Source of the DNA: Streptomonospora alba
GTDB taxonomy: Bacteria; Actinomycetota; Actinomycetes; Streptosporangiales; Streptosporangiaceae
Length of the DNA: 64,000 nt
Reading direction: 5' to 3'
Assembly: GCF_000826685.1 (NCBI RefSeq)
Contig: NZ_JROO01000033.1
Span: 1-64,000, forward strand
Within the stretch, counting starts at the first letter, position 1; each line of letters starts with the position of its first letter. The notes beneath the pieces were generated by a model. The model was not told the DNA's origin. It saw only the letters and a program-made list of their open reading frames with translations, and did not search any database. Below are positions 18,268-26,455 of the stretch, one piece after another. Made by a program: the position numbers and the translations under genes.

Positions 18268-19274
18268 GCCGGTACCTCCTCGGTCGAAGCCTTGGCGCGG
18301 CGCCTGCGGCGCGGCACGGTCAACCGCCACCGCTGGGCCGGGTCGGTCGCCAGCCGCGCCCACGACGCCAGGGTGGTCGCCGAGATGGTGGTGATGACGA
18401 TGGCCAGACCGGGAAAGACCGCGGTCCACCACGCCGTCTGCAACTCCTCGCGTCCCTGGGCCACCATCAGTCCCCAGCTCAGATCCGGCGGTTGGATGCC
18501 GATGCCCAGGAAGCTCAACGAGGACTCCGTGAGGATCACGAAGCAGAAGTCGAGCGTGGCGACGGTGAGCAGCGTGGGCAGCACGGTCGGCGCGACGTGG
18601 CGGCGGATGATGTCGCCGCTGCGGGCACCGAAAGTACGGGCCGCGTCGACGAACAGCCGGCTCTGCAGCTCGGCCGACTCGGCGCGGGCGGTTCGCACGT
18701 AGACCGGCAGCCGCGCGATCGCGATGACCAGGACGAGATTGGCGACGCTGGGCGAGAACACGTAGAGGACGACGACCGCCAGCAGCAGGGACGGGAAACT
18801 GAGGATCACGTCGGCGATCCGCATCGACACGCTCTCCCGCCAGCCGCGGTGGTAGCCCGCCCACATGCCCCATACCGAACCCAGCGTCAGCGACAGGACC
18901 ACGGCGGGCACCGCCACCAACAGGGTGGTTCGCGCGGCGACGACGAGCCGGGCCGCGACGCTGCGGCCCAACGAGTCGCTGCCGAGCACGAACGACCAGC
19001 CGTTCTCCAGGGTGAACGGCGGCAGACTGGTCGAACGCAGGTTCTGCTCGGTGGCGAGTTCGCCGAGCAGGAAGGGGCCGATCGCCGCGGCGGCGCCGAT
19101 GATCACCAGTACCAGGGCCGCCAGGCAGGCGAAGCGGTCCTTGAGCAGCAGCGCGAACAATCGCGGCGGCTGCGGCGCCGGCGCCTCGGCCGCGGAAGCG
19201 GCGGAGGCGAACCCCGGGCCTCCGTCAACTCCGCCGTCCGTGCCGTCTCTGTGGTCGCCGTTGCCGTTGGTCAT
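18264..19274 (-). CDS. Dpp/Opp-type ABC transporter permease (C subunit)
   Basis: A 336-residue inner-membrane permease. A cytoplasmic N-terminal tail of about 45 residues rich in Gly, Asp and Ala precedes helix 1 (FACLAALVLVIIGAAAAIGP). The family segment LGSDSLGRSVAARLV follows, and the binding-protein-dependent transport domain contains the EAA loop ARTFGARSGDIIRRHVAP. About six helices are expected. The start at 19274 overlaps the stop of the B-type permease gene (ATGA). The C-terminal tail is strongly basic. Confidence 0.88.
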   Translation of the reverse strand: MTNGNGDHRDGTDGGVDGGPGFASAASAAEAPAPQPPRLFALLLKDRFACLAALVLVIIGAAAAIGPFLLGELATEQNLRSTSLPPFTLENGWSFVLGSDSLGRSVAARLVVAARTTLLVAVPAVVLSLTLGSVWGMWAGYHRGWRESVSMRIADVILSFPSLLLAVVVLYVFSPSVANLVLVIAIARLPVYVRTARAESAELQSRLFVDAARTFGARSGDIIRRHVAPTVLPTLLTVATLDFCFVILTESSLSFLGIGIQPPDLSWGLMVAQGREELQTAWWTAVFPGLAIVITTISATTLASWARLATDPAQRWRLTVPRRRRRAKASTEEVPA

Positions 19275-20197
19275 GCCGTCACCCCCTGGCGGACGCGCGC
19301 GTCCAACAGCGCGTAGCAGACGTCGATGAGGATGTTGAGCGCGAAGATCGTCAGGGCGGTCAGCAGCACCGCCGCCTGGAGCACCGCGAAATCGCGCTCC
19401 AGGATCGAGTCGATCATCAGCTTGCCGATGCCCGGCCAACCGAAGATCGTCTCGACGACGACGGCGCCGTTGATCATGCTCACGGTCAGGTCTCCGGCGA
19501 CCGTGAGCGCCGGCGCGGCGGCGTTGCGCAGCGCGTGGCCGAAGATGACGCGCTTCTCGTCGGCGCCCTTGCTGCGCGCCACTTTGGTGTAGGGGGCCGA
19601 CAGCGCCGAGACCATGGAGCCGCGCACCACCTGGACGAGGACGCCGAAGGGGCGGATGAGCAGCGTGAGGATCGGCAGGACCCACGCCGCCGTCCCGTCG
19701 GTGCCGGAGGTGGGCAGCCAGTTCAGTGTCACGGAGAACACCAGCACCAGCATGATGGCGAACCAGAAGTCCGGCACGCTCGCCGACGTCGACGACAGGA
19801 GACTGGCGGCCCGGTCGGCCAACGAGTTCGGGCGGTAGGCCGCCAGGCTGCCGATCACCACGGCCGCCACGATGGCGATGAGCATGGTCGTCCCGGCCAG
19901 TTGCAGTGTCGCCGGGAACGCCTGCAGCACCGCCTGGGCGGCGGGCTGGGCTGTCCGCAGCGACTCGCCGAAGTCCAGGCGGGCGATCTGGCCGAGGTAG
20001 TCGAAGAACTGCACCACCACGGGCTGGTCGAACCCGTTGCGGGCGGCGAACTCCGCCCGCATCTCAGGCGTCGCGCTGAGCGGCAGGTACAGGTTCGCGG
20101 GGTCGCCGGTCAACCGCGCCAGGAAGAACACCCCGAGGATCACCACGAGGAGCGGCAGGGCGCTGGAGACGATACGGCGCCAGAGGAAGGCGAGCAT
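19271..20197 (-). CDS. Dpp/Opp-type ABC transporter permease (B subunit)
   Basis: A 308-residue permease with an N-terminal membrane helix after MLAFLWRRIV, the LTGDPANLYLP segment typical of DppB/OppB and an EAA loop in ARSKGADEKRVIFGHALRNA. Its start at 20197 is 16 bp after the binding-protein stop, with GAGGAGGT upstream. It forms the transmembrane channel with the C-type permease. Confidence 0.9.
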   Translation of the reverse strand: MLAFLWRRIVSSALPLLVVILGVFFLARLTGDPANLYLPLSATPEMRAEFAARNGFDQPVVVQFFDYLGQIARLDFGESLRTAQPAAQAVLQAFPATLQLAGTTMLIAIVAAVVIGSLAAYRPNSLADRAASLLSSTSASVPDFWFAIMLVLVFSVTLNWLPTSGTDGTAAWVLPILTLLIRPFGVLVQVVRGSMVSALSAPYTKVARSKGADEKRVIFGHALRNAAAPALTVAGDLTVSMINGAVVVETIFGWPGIGKLMIDSILERDFAVLQAAVLLTALTIFALNILIDVCYALLDARVRQGVTA

Positions 20198-20213
20198 GGA
20201 CCGGAATACCTCC

Positions 20214-21779
20214 TCAGTCCGCGGGCTGCATCCCGCGCAGCCGCAGCTCGTCGTTGGTGGCCGAATTCGGTGTGTAGGACACGTCCGGGGAGATCGCCAT
20301 GACGCCGGTCATGTGCGCGAGGACCGCGTCGCGGACCACCTCGTCGTTCTGGTAGGCGAGCGCCTCGGCGAAAGCCTGCTGACGGGGCTCGTCCTGGGCG
20401 TTCTCGGCCTCCTCGATCATCGAGTCGAGCTTCTCGGTGCCGTAGCTGCTCTGCGCCCCCGAGGAGCCGTAGATCTGCTCCATCGTGAACGCGGCGTCAC
20501 CGGCCTGGTTGCCGTGCTGGGCCTGCAGCAGCGTCGGCCCCATGTCCGAGGGGAACGGCCGGAGCAGGTACTCCATCCAGGCGTTGACATCGAGCATCTT
20601 GACCTTCACCTTGAGCCCGGCGTCGATCAGGGACCGCTGCACGACCTCCGTGGCCTCCGAGGCCTTGGGGTAGATGCCGTTGCGGCCGATGATGGTGATG
20701 GTCGTGTCGACGGGGACGCCGTCGGCCCGTGCCTCGTCGATCAGGGTCTCGGCCTTCTTCGGGTCGTGGGGCCACGGTTGGATCTCCTCGTTGTGGCCGG
20801 TCACACCCTTGGGAACGATCTGCCCGGCGGGTTGGCCGAGCCCGGAGAAGACGGAGGAGACCAGGCCCTTCTTGTCGATCGCGTAGTTGATGGCGCGGCG
20901 CACGCGGATGTCGTCGAGCGGCTCCTCGCCGGCGTCGATACGCATGTAGGAGGTCTCGTTGTTCGGGTACTCCACCGCGTTGTCGCCCGCGCTGTCCTGG
21001 GGCGTGAGCCCGACGGCGATGTCCGCCTCGCCCTGGGAGACCATCGCGGCCCGGATGCTGCTTTCGGCACGCCAGACGTAGCGGGCCGTGGCGTAGGCGG
21101 GCTTGTCGCCCCAGTAGCCGTCGTAGCGCTGGAGCTTCAGGTCGACGCCCTGGTTCCATTCCTTGATCTTGTAGGGGCCGGTGCCGACAGGCTCGCGGGC
21201 CTTGTCCTGTGTGTCGGTGCTGCTCGGCACGATCTCGATGAAGGACAGCCGCAGCGGCAGGATCGGGTCGGGCTCGGCCGTGGTCACTTCCAGGGTGTGG
21301 TCGTCGACGGCCTCGGCGGTGAGTTCGCTGTCACCGAAGACGTAGCCGTCGACGTTGCAGCCGATGTCGGAGTCGACGGTGCGGTCGATGGAGAACGCGG
21401 CGGCTTCGGCGTCGAAGGCCGTGCCGTCGTGGAAGGTGACCCCCTCGCGCATGGTGAACGCCCACGTCTTGTCGGACGTCTGCTCCCAACCGGTCGCCAG
21501 CGCGGGTTCGAGGGCGCCGGTCTTGGGCACGCGTTCGGTGAGCGCCTCGGTGATGTTGGATCGCGTCACACGGCCGGTGGCGGTCAGGGATGCGTCACAG
21601 GGCTCCAGTGTGGGCGGCTCCTCGGGAAGCGCGATACGGACCGTGTCCGCGGCTCCGCCGTCGTCGGTGTTGGCGACGGCGCAGGCGGTGCCGGCCAGGA
21701 GGAGTCCGACGGCGGCGAAGACGCCGGGGATCCGCAGCGGCCGGGGACCGGTCGCCGGGGTGAGCGGTGGTATGGGCAT
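20214..21779 (-). CDS. Extracellular solute-binding protein, peptide/nickel family (SBP_bac_5)
   Basis: A 521-residue substrate-binding protein for the adjacent ABC importer. The N-terminal signal ends in LLLAGTAC (C33), a slightly irregular lipobox, so it is probably a lipoprotein. The family segment TFHDGTAFDAEAAAFSIDR and the two-lobe organisation are present. Start ATG 21779 with AGGAGA upstream is chosen; an open frame runs further up into the aldehyde dehydrogenase gene. It lies 136 bp downstream of the dehydrogenase gene. The family is named for peptides, but several members bind sugars or glycosides, and the operon here points to a sugar-acid-related ligand. Confidence 0.88.
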   Translation of the reverse strand: MPIPPLTPATGPRPLRIPGVFAAVGLLLAGTACAVANTDDGGAADTVRIALPEEPPTLEPCDASLTATGRVTRSNITEALTERVPKTGALEPALATGWEQTSDKTWAFTMREGVTFHDGTAFDAEAAAFSIDRTVDSDIGCNVDGYVFGDSELTAEAVDDHTLEVTTAEPDPILPLRLSFIEIVPSSTDTQDKAREPVGTGPYKIKEWNQGVDLKLQRYDGYWGDKPAYATARYVWRAESSIRAAMVSQGEADIAVGLTPQDSAGDNAVEYPNNETSYMRIDAGEEPLDDIRVRRAINYAIDKKGLVSSVFSGLGQPAGQIVPKGVTGHNEEIQPWPHDPKKAETLIDEARADGVPVDTTITIIGRNGIYPKASEATEVVQRSLIDAGLKVKVKMLDVNAWMEYLLRPFPSDMGPTLLQAQHGNQAGDAAFTMEQIYGSSGAQSSYGTEKLDSMIEEAENAQDEPRQQAFAEALAYQNDEVVRDAVLAHMTGVMAISPDVSYTPNSATNDELRLRGMQPAD

Positions 21780-21915
21780 TGGTTTCTCCTGGAACGTGGC
21801 TGGAGGAAGCTGGAGGAAGGTGTGGGGACGGATGGGAGTGCCTCCGGACCCGCGAGGCGCGTGATCGGGTTCGGGGCGAGGCGTCGGCGGTGCCGGGCGG
21901 CTCAGGCGGCGCCGG

Positions 21916-23466
21916 TCACGTGCCGCGCAAGGCGCCGGGCAGCAGCGCCTCGGGAACGTCCTGGAAGGTGACGGGTCGTTGGAACCGCCGTACCGCGGTC
22001 CAGCCGACGGAGGTGTGCGCGCTGTCGGAGGTGGCCGGGTACGGGCCGCCGTGCGTCTGCGCGGCGTTGACGGCCACACCGGTCGGGAAACCGTTGTGCA
22101 CGACGCGGCCGGCCAGGTCGGCGAGCTCCGCGGTGAACGGCGCGAGTCCCGCGTGGTCCTCGGGTTCGGCGTGGACCGTCGCGGTGAGGGAGCCCGGCAT
22201 CAGCCGCACCGCCTCGAAGAACCGCTCTTCGGATCCGACGTCGACCACCACGGCGACCGGGCCGAAGTGCTCCTCCCGCAGCTCAGGCGCTGCCGCCAGG
22301 TCGTCGAGCCCGGCCAGCAGCAGGACCGGTGCCGCACGCAGGCCGGGGCCCTCGAAAGCGTCCCGCCTCTTCGTGACCACCTCGACTCCGGCGGCGTCGG
22401 TGCTGGCGGCCAGCCGGTCGGCGAGCGCGTCGCGGGTGGCGGCGTTGAGGAGCACGCCCGGCTCGGCATCGTCGAGGTGAGTCGCCGCCCTCTCGGCGAA
22501 CTCGCGGCCCCGCGTGGTGAACACGAGGCCGGGCTTGGTGCACATCTGTCCGGCGCCGACGGTCATGGAGGCGGCGAAGCCCTCCGCGATCTCATCGAGC
22601 CGTTCCCGCACCGCGGCCTCGGTGACGAACACCGGGTTGAGACTGCCCATCTCGGCGAACACCGGGATCGGGCGGGGCCGTGCAGCGGCGAGCTCCGCCA
22701 GAGCGCGGCCCCCGGCGAAGGAGCCGGTGAACCCGACCGCGCGGACCTCCGGCGCGGTAACCAGGGCCGCCCCGGTCTCGTTGCCCGCCCCGTGCAGTAG
22801 AGCGAAGGTACCGCGGTGGGCTCCGGCCGCGGCGACGGCGTCGACGACGGCGCGGCCGACGATCTCGCTCGTGGCCGGGTGGGAGGGGTGGGCCTTGACG
22901 AGCACGGGGCACCCCGCCGCCAGCGCCGAGGCGGTGTCGCCTCCGGCGGTGCTGAAGGCGAGCGGGAAGTTCGAGGCGCCGAACACCGCGACCGGGCCGA
23001 CCGGGACCAGTACGCGGCGCAGGTCAGGACGGGGCGGGACGGCATCGGGGGCGGCTTCCACGCGAAGCGCCTCCCGGTAGTCGCCCTCTTCCACGACCCG
23101 GGCGAACCCGTTCAGCTGGTTGCGGGTGCGGGCCAGCTCGCCGTCGAGGCGCCCTTCGCCGATGCCCGTCTCTGCACTCGCCGCCCCGACGATGCTGTCG
23201 CGGACGGCCTCCAGCCGCTCGGCGATTCCCCGAAGCAGGACCGCCTGCCAGCCTTCGGGCAGGGACCGGTTGGCGTCATAGGCGGCCCGAGCCGAATCGG
23301 CGGCGCGAGCGACGTCGTCCGCACCGCAGGAGGTGAATTCCGGCCCGACCGGCGCGGCGGTTGCCGGGTCGACCGCCCGGAACGCGGCACCCGACCCGCG
23401 CAGTTCCGCTCCGCCCAGGAAACCGATGCCGGTCGCCGGGAGTGCCTTCTCCGTCGAGGGGGTCAT
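21916..23466 (-). CDS. 2,5-dioxovalerate (2-oxoglutarate semialdehyde) dehydrogenase
   Basis: A 516-residue aldehyde dehydrogenase of the alpha-ketoglutarate semialdehyde dehydrogenase group, which makes 2-oxoglutarate. Catalytic cysteine is C309 in GAGQMCTKPG, the general base is E272 in FAEMGS, N166 is in FGASNFPLAF and K191 in VLVKAHPSHP. The family end HGGPYPATSD is present. Its ATG at 23466 overlaps the kdgD stop (ATGA) with GGAGG upstream, so the two pathway steps are co-translated. It consumes the product of KdgD. Confidence 0.9.
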   Translation of the reverse strand: MTPSTEKALPATGIGFLGGAELRGSGAAFRAVDPATAAPVGPEFTSCGADDVARAADSARAAYDANRSLPEGWQAVLLRGIAERLEAVRDSIVGAASAETGIGEGRLDGELARTRNQLNGFARVVEEGDYREALRVEAAPDAVPPRPDLRRVLVPVGPVAVFGASNFPLAFSTAGGDTASALAAGCPVLVKAHPSHPATSEIVGRAVVDAVAAAGAHRGTFALLHGAGNETGAALVTAPEVRAVGFTGSFAGGRALAELAAARPRPIPVFAEMGSLNPVFVTEAAVRERLDEIAEGFAASMTVGAGQMCTKPGLVFTTRGREFAERAATHLDDAEPGVLLNAATRDALADRLAASTDAAGVEVVTKRRDAFEGPGLRAAPVLLLAGLDDLAAAPELREEHFGPVAVVVDVGSEERFFEAVRLMPGSLTATVHAEPEDHAGLAPFTAELADLAGRVVHNGFPTGVAVNAAQTHGGPYPATSDSAHTSVGWTAVRRFQRPVTFQDVPEALLPGALRGT

Positions 23467-24395
23467 GCCGCCACCTCCGCACTCGCGACGGCCAGTCCGC
23501 GGTCGATGATGTCGGCCAGTTCGGCCTTGTGTTCAGGAGACGGTTCCGCCAACGGTGGGCGCACGGGCCCGGCCGAACGCCCGCGGATCTCCAGCCCCGC
23601 TTTGACCAGCGAGACGGCGTAACCCGGTGTGGTGTTGCGCAGCTCGGCGAGCGGGACGTAGAACTCGCGCAGCAGCTCGTCCTGGACGGCCTCGTCGCCG
23701 CGCTCCGAGGCGGCGAAGAAGGCGGTCGCGACGGCGGGAGCGAAGGCGAGCACCGCGGAGGAGTAGGCTGCGGCGCCGACGGCACGGTAGGCGCGGGCGA
23801 AGGTCTCGGCCGTCGGCATGCCGTTGAGCAGCGGGAGGCGGTTCTCGGTCACGGTCCTGATGCGCTGCAGCAGTTCGATGTCGCCGTGCCCGTCTTTCAG
23901 CGCGACGACGCGGTCGTTCCCGGCCAGTTCGGCCACGGTCTCGGGGGTGAAGACCGCGGTGGAGCGCTGGTAAGGGATCAGTCCGAGGCCGGTGGAGTCG
24001 AGGAGGTCCCTGTAGTGCGAAAGCAGCCCTCTCTGCGGGCCGACCTGCAGGTAGGGAGGGAGCACGAGCGCGCCGTCGGCGCCCTCGCCCTCGGCCGAGC
24101 GGAGATACTCCTTGGCGACCCGGGCGCCGCCGCCGACGCCTGCCAGCACCGGGACCGCGCCGCCGACGTGTTCGACCGCGGTGCGCACCGCCGTGCGGTG
24201 CTCCTCCAATGTCAGCGAGGCGAACTCGCCGGTGCCGCAGGCGACGAACAACGCTCCGGGGCCGGCCTCGAGCATGTCGTCGAGGTGCTCCTTGAAGCGC
24301 GGCAGGTCGAGCTCTCCCGCGTCGGTGAAGGGAGTGACCGGAAAGCCGAGCAGTCCGGTGAAGGACTCGCCGAGCTCCGCAGGCGATAGCGGCAT
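23463..24395 (-). CDS. kdgD: 5-dehydro-4-deoxyglucarate dehydratase
   Basis: A 310-residue class I aldolase-like (DapA superfamily) enzyme that converts 5-dehydro-4-deoxy-D-glucarate to 2,5-dioxopentanoate, CO2 and water. The Schiff-base lysine is K167 in VVALKDGHGD, the catalytic tyrosine is Y142 in IPYQRST, and the carboxylate-binding GTGE is at 54-57. ATG 24395 is chosen, with AAGAGG 7 nt upstream; a TTG two codons earlier is possible. It heads the operon and is divergent from an IclR gene. No glucarate or galactarate dehydratase gene lies in the window. Confidence 0.92.
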   Translation of the reverse strand: MPLSPAELGESFTGLLGFPVTPFTDAGELDLPRFKEHLDDMLEAGPGALFVACGTGEFASLTLEEHRTAVRTAVEHVGGAVPVLAGVGGGARVAKEYLRSAEGEGADGALVLPPYLQVGPQRGLLSHYRDLLDSTGLGLIPYQRSTAVFTPETVAELAGNDRVVALKDGHGDIELLQRIRTVTENRLPLLNGMPTAETFARAYRAVGAAAYSSAVLAFAPAVATAFFAASERGDEAVQDELLREFYVPLAELRNTTPGYAVSLVKAGLEIRGRSAGPVRPPLAEPSPEHKAELADIIDRGLAVASAEVAA

Positions 24396-24405
24396 GAGCA
24401 AACCT

Positions 24406-24446
24406 CTTGTCTACAAATGGATACAATATCTATGCTGGTAGACAAG
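24406..24446. promoter_or_regulatory. Long-spaced inverted repeat operator between kdgD and iclR-type gene
   Basis: CTTGTCTAC (24406-24414) and its exact reverse complement GTAGACAAG (24438-24446) flank 23 bp, so the half-sites are 32 bp apart, about three helical turns. The spacer contains GATA-CAA-TATC, a second small palindrome. On the plus strand TTGTCT (24407-24412) and TATGCT (24431-24436) could serve as -35 and -10 for the IclR gene. This is the obvious binding site for the divergent IclR regulator, controlling both directions. Confidence 0.6.
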
Positions 24447-24485
24447 CACCGTAAGCTGGTGTTTCAAATCACGTCAAGGGGAAAT

Positions 24486-25274
24486 ATGAGGCGATCCACG
24501 ACGACGGGGGCGGAAACCGCCGAGGTCACGGGGGTTCGGACGGTGAAATCGGCCGAACGGGCGATCCTGCTGCTGGAGTACCTCAGCTCCGCCGAGGAGC
24601 CGCGCTCGCTCCGCGACGTGGCCCAGGACCTGGAGATCCCCCGGGCCAGCGCCTATGCGCTGCTGATGACACTGGTCCACCGCGGGTGGGTGGAGCCTGA
24701 CGCGACCGGCTCCGGATTCCGCCTGGGCATCCGGGCCCTGCGGGTCGGCGCCTCCTACGTGGAACACGACGACGTCGTGCAGCGGGCGCACCGCGTCATG
24801 GACGAGATGTCTCAGGAGTGGGGAGAGACCGTCCACCTCGCCCGGTTGGACGCCCACGAGATCGTCTACCTGGCGACCTGCATCTCGCGCCATTCGCTCG
24901 CGGTCGTCTCCCGTCCCGGCCGCCGGCTTCCGTGCTGGGCGACAGGGCTCGGCAAGGCGCTCCTGGCCGAACGACCGTGGGAAGAGAACGACGCACTGCT
25001 GCCCGAGGCGCTCTCGGCCCGCACCGTCAACACCTTCACCGACCGCGAGGCGCTGCGGGACGAGCTGAAGTCGGTGCAGGAGCGCGGTTACGCCATCGAC
25101 GAGCAGGAGTCCACGATCGGGCTGCGGTGCTTCTCCGTCGCTCTGGACTTCGGCGACGGGACCGCCCCCAAGGAGGCGCTCAGCTTCTCGGTCCCCATCG
25201 TGCGCCTGGACCCGGAACGCGAGCGGAGCCTTGTGGCGGCCCTCCTCGATGCCCGCGAACGGATCGTGCGCTGA
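24486..25274 (+). CDS. IclR-family transcriptional regulator
   Basis: A 262-residue regulator. The winged helix (about 20-85) includes SLRDVAQDLEIPRASAYALL, and the C-terminal IclR effector domain includes SRPGRRLPCWATGLGKALLAE and GYAIDEQESTIGLRC. I start at ATG 24486, preceded by AAGGGG; an in-frame ATG at 24417 falls inside the operator. It is divergent from kdgD and probably controls the aldarate operon and itself in response to a pathway intermediate. Confidence 0.9.
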   Translation: MRRSTTTGAETAEVTGVRTVKSAERAILLLEYLSSAEEPRSLRDVAQDLEIPRASAYALLMTLVHRGWVEPDATGSGFRLGIRALRVGASYVEHDDVVQRAHRVMDEMSQEWGETVHLARLDAHEIVYLATCISRHSLAVVSRPGRRLPCWATGLGKALLAERPWEENDALLPEALSARTVNTFTDREALRDELKSVQERGYAIDEQESTIGLRCFSVALDFGDGTAPKEALSFSVPIVRLDPERERSLVAALLDARERIVR

Positions 25275-25403
25275 CCGCGCCCCGCTCACCTCGGCGATGC
25301 GGGCGCTTTTCGTGGCGGGTCTGGGGTAGTGGGGGCGCGCACCGCATCACGTGCCGCGCAGGGGGAGGCTTCGGTGCCGACACGACCGGAAGAAGGGCCG
25401 AGA

Positions 25404-26366
25404 ATGGCCGGAAACCAGCGGAGTACCGAGAACGGCTCGCCGCAGCAGGAGGCGTCGGCGCCCACCGAACTGCCGAAGCGGTCGTGGACGGGTTCGATGC
25501 GCCGGACCGTCGCCGAATTCCGGGACGACAACCTGCTCGACCTCGCCGCCGCGCTGACGTACTACGCGGTCCTGTCCATCTTTCCCGCACTCCTGGTCCT
25601 GGTCTCGCTCCTGGGACTGGCCGGGCGGTCGGCGACGCGGGCTCTGACCGACAGCATCTCGGCAGCACCGGCCGATGTGGCCTCGGTGCTGACCTCGATC
25701 CTGGAGAACGTGCAGCGCAGCCAGGCCACGGCCGGGATCTTCGGCTTGATCGGCCTGGCCGTCGCCCTGTGGTCGGCCTCCGGCTACATCGGGGCCTTCA
25801 TGCGCGCGTCCAACGTCATCTACGACGTCCCTGAAGGACGCCCCATATACAAGACCCTGCCGATCCGGGTCGGGGTCACGCTTCTCATGGTCGTCCTGCT
25901 GGCCGTGGCGGCGGTGGCCGTCGTCGTCACCGGCGGCCTCGCCGAGCAGGCCGGGCAGCTCCTGGGCCTGGGACCCACCGCGGTCATGGTGTGGCGCATC
26001 GCGAAGTGGCCGGTTCTCCTCTTCGTCGTCGCCTTCATGATCTCCCTGCTCTACTGGGCGTCGCCCAACGCCAAGCGGGGCTTCCGCTGGGTGACGCCGG
26101 GCAGCGTGCTGGCCATCGTGATCTGGCTGCTGGCCTCGGGCGCCTTCGCGGTCTACCTCGCGAACTTCGCCTCCTACAACCAGACCTACGGCAGCATGGC
26201 CGGAGTGATCATCTTTCTCGTGTGGCTGTGGATCACCAACATCGCGATCCTTCTCGGCGAGGAGTTCAACGCCGAGCTTGAGCGGGGCCGAGCCCTCGCC
26301 GAAGGCCACCCCGAGACCGAAGAACCCTATGTGGAACTGCGCGACATACCCAAGAAGCAACGCTGA
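25404..26366 (+). CDS. YihY/BrkB-family inner-membrane protein
   Basis: A 320-residue membrane protein of the YihY (formerly ribonuclease BN) family, with about six helices after a cytoplasmic N-terminal tail. Diagnostic segments include DDNLLDLAAALTYYAVLSIFPA, ALWSASGYIGAFMRASN and YGSMAGVIIFLVWLWITNIA with LLGEEFNAEL. ATG 25404 is chosen because AGAAGGG lies upstream; a GTG at 25329 is possible. It is probably a monocistronic gene. The molecular role of the family is unsettled. Confidence 0.9.
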   Translation: MAGNQRSTENGSPQQEASAPTELPKRSWTGSMRRTVAEFRDDNLLDLAAALTYYAVLSIFPALLVLVSLLGLAGRSATRALTDSISAAPADVASVLTSILENVQRSQATAGIFGLIGLAVALWSASGYIGAFMRASNVIYDVPEGRPIYKTLPIRVGVTLLMVVLLAVAAVAVVVTGGLAEQAGQLLGLGPTAVMVWRIAKWPVLLFVVAFMISLLYWASPNAKRGFRWVTPGSVLAIVIWLLASGAFAVYLANFASYNQTYGSMAGVIIFLVWLWITNIAILLGEEFNAELERGRALAEGHPETEEPYVELRDIPKKQR

Positions 26367-26384
26367 GCACCGGCTTCGCGCCAT

Positions 26385-26400
26385 TCCCGCATGCGCGGGA
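26385..26400. terminator. Small hairpin between convergent yihY and FGE genes
   Basis: TCCCGC and GCGGGA (26385-26390 and 26395-26400) flank a 4-nt loop in the 89-bp gap between convergent genes. The stem is short and there is no U-tract, so this is a weak terminator candidate. Confidence 0.3.
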
Positions 26401-26455
26401 GGTGCAGACGCCGTCTTTCACGGCCCGGAGGTGGTCGTTGCGCGCCCGCACCGCT

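Noticed and set aside
20037-21971. Long plus-strand frame opposite the binding-protein gene
   Set aside because: Same shadow effect; the minus-strand gene has a signal peptide and a clear family match.
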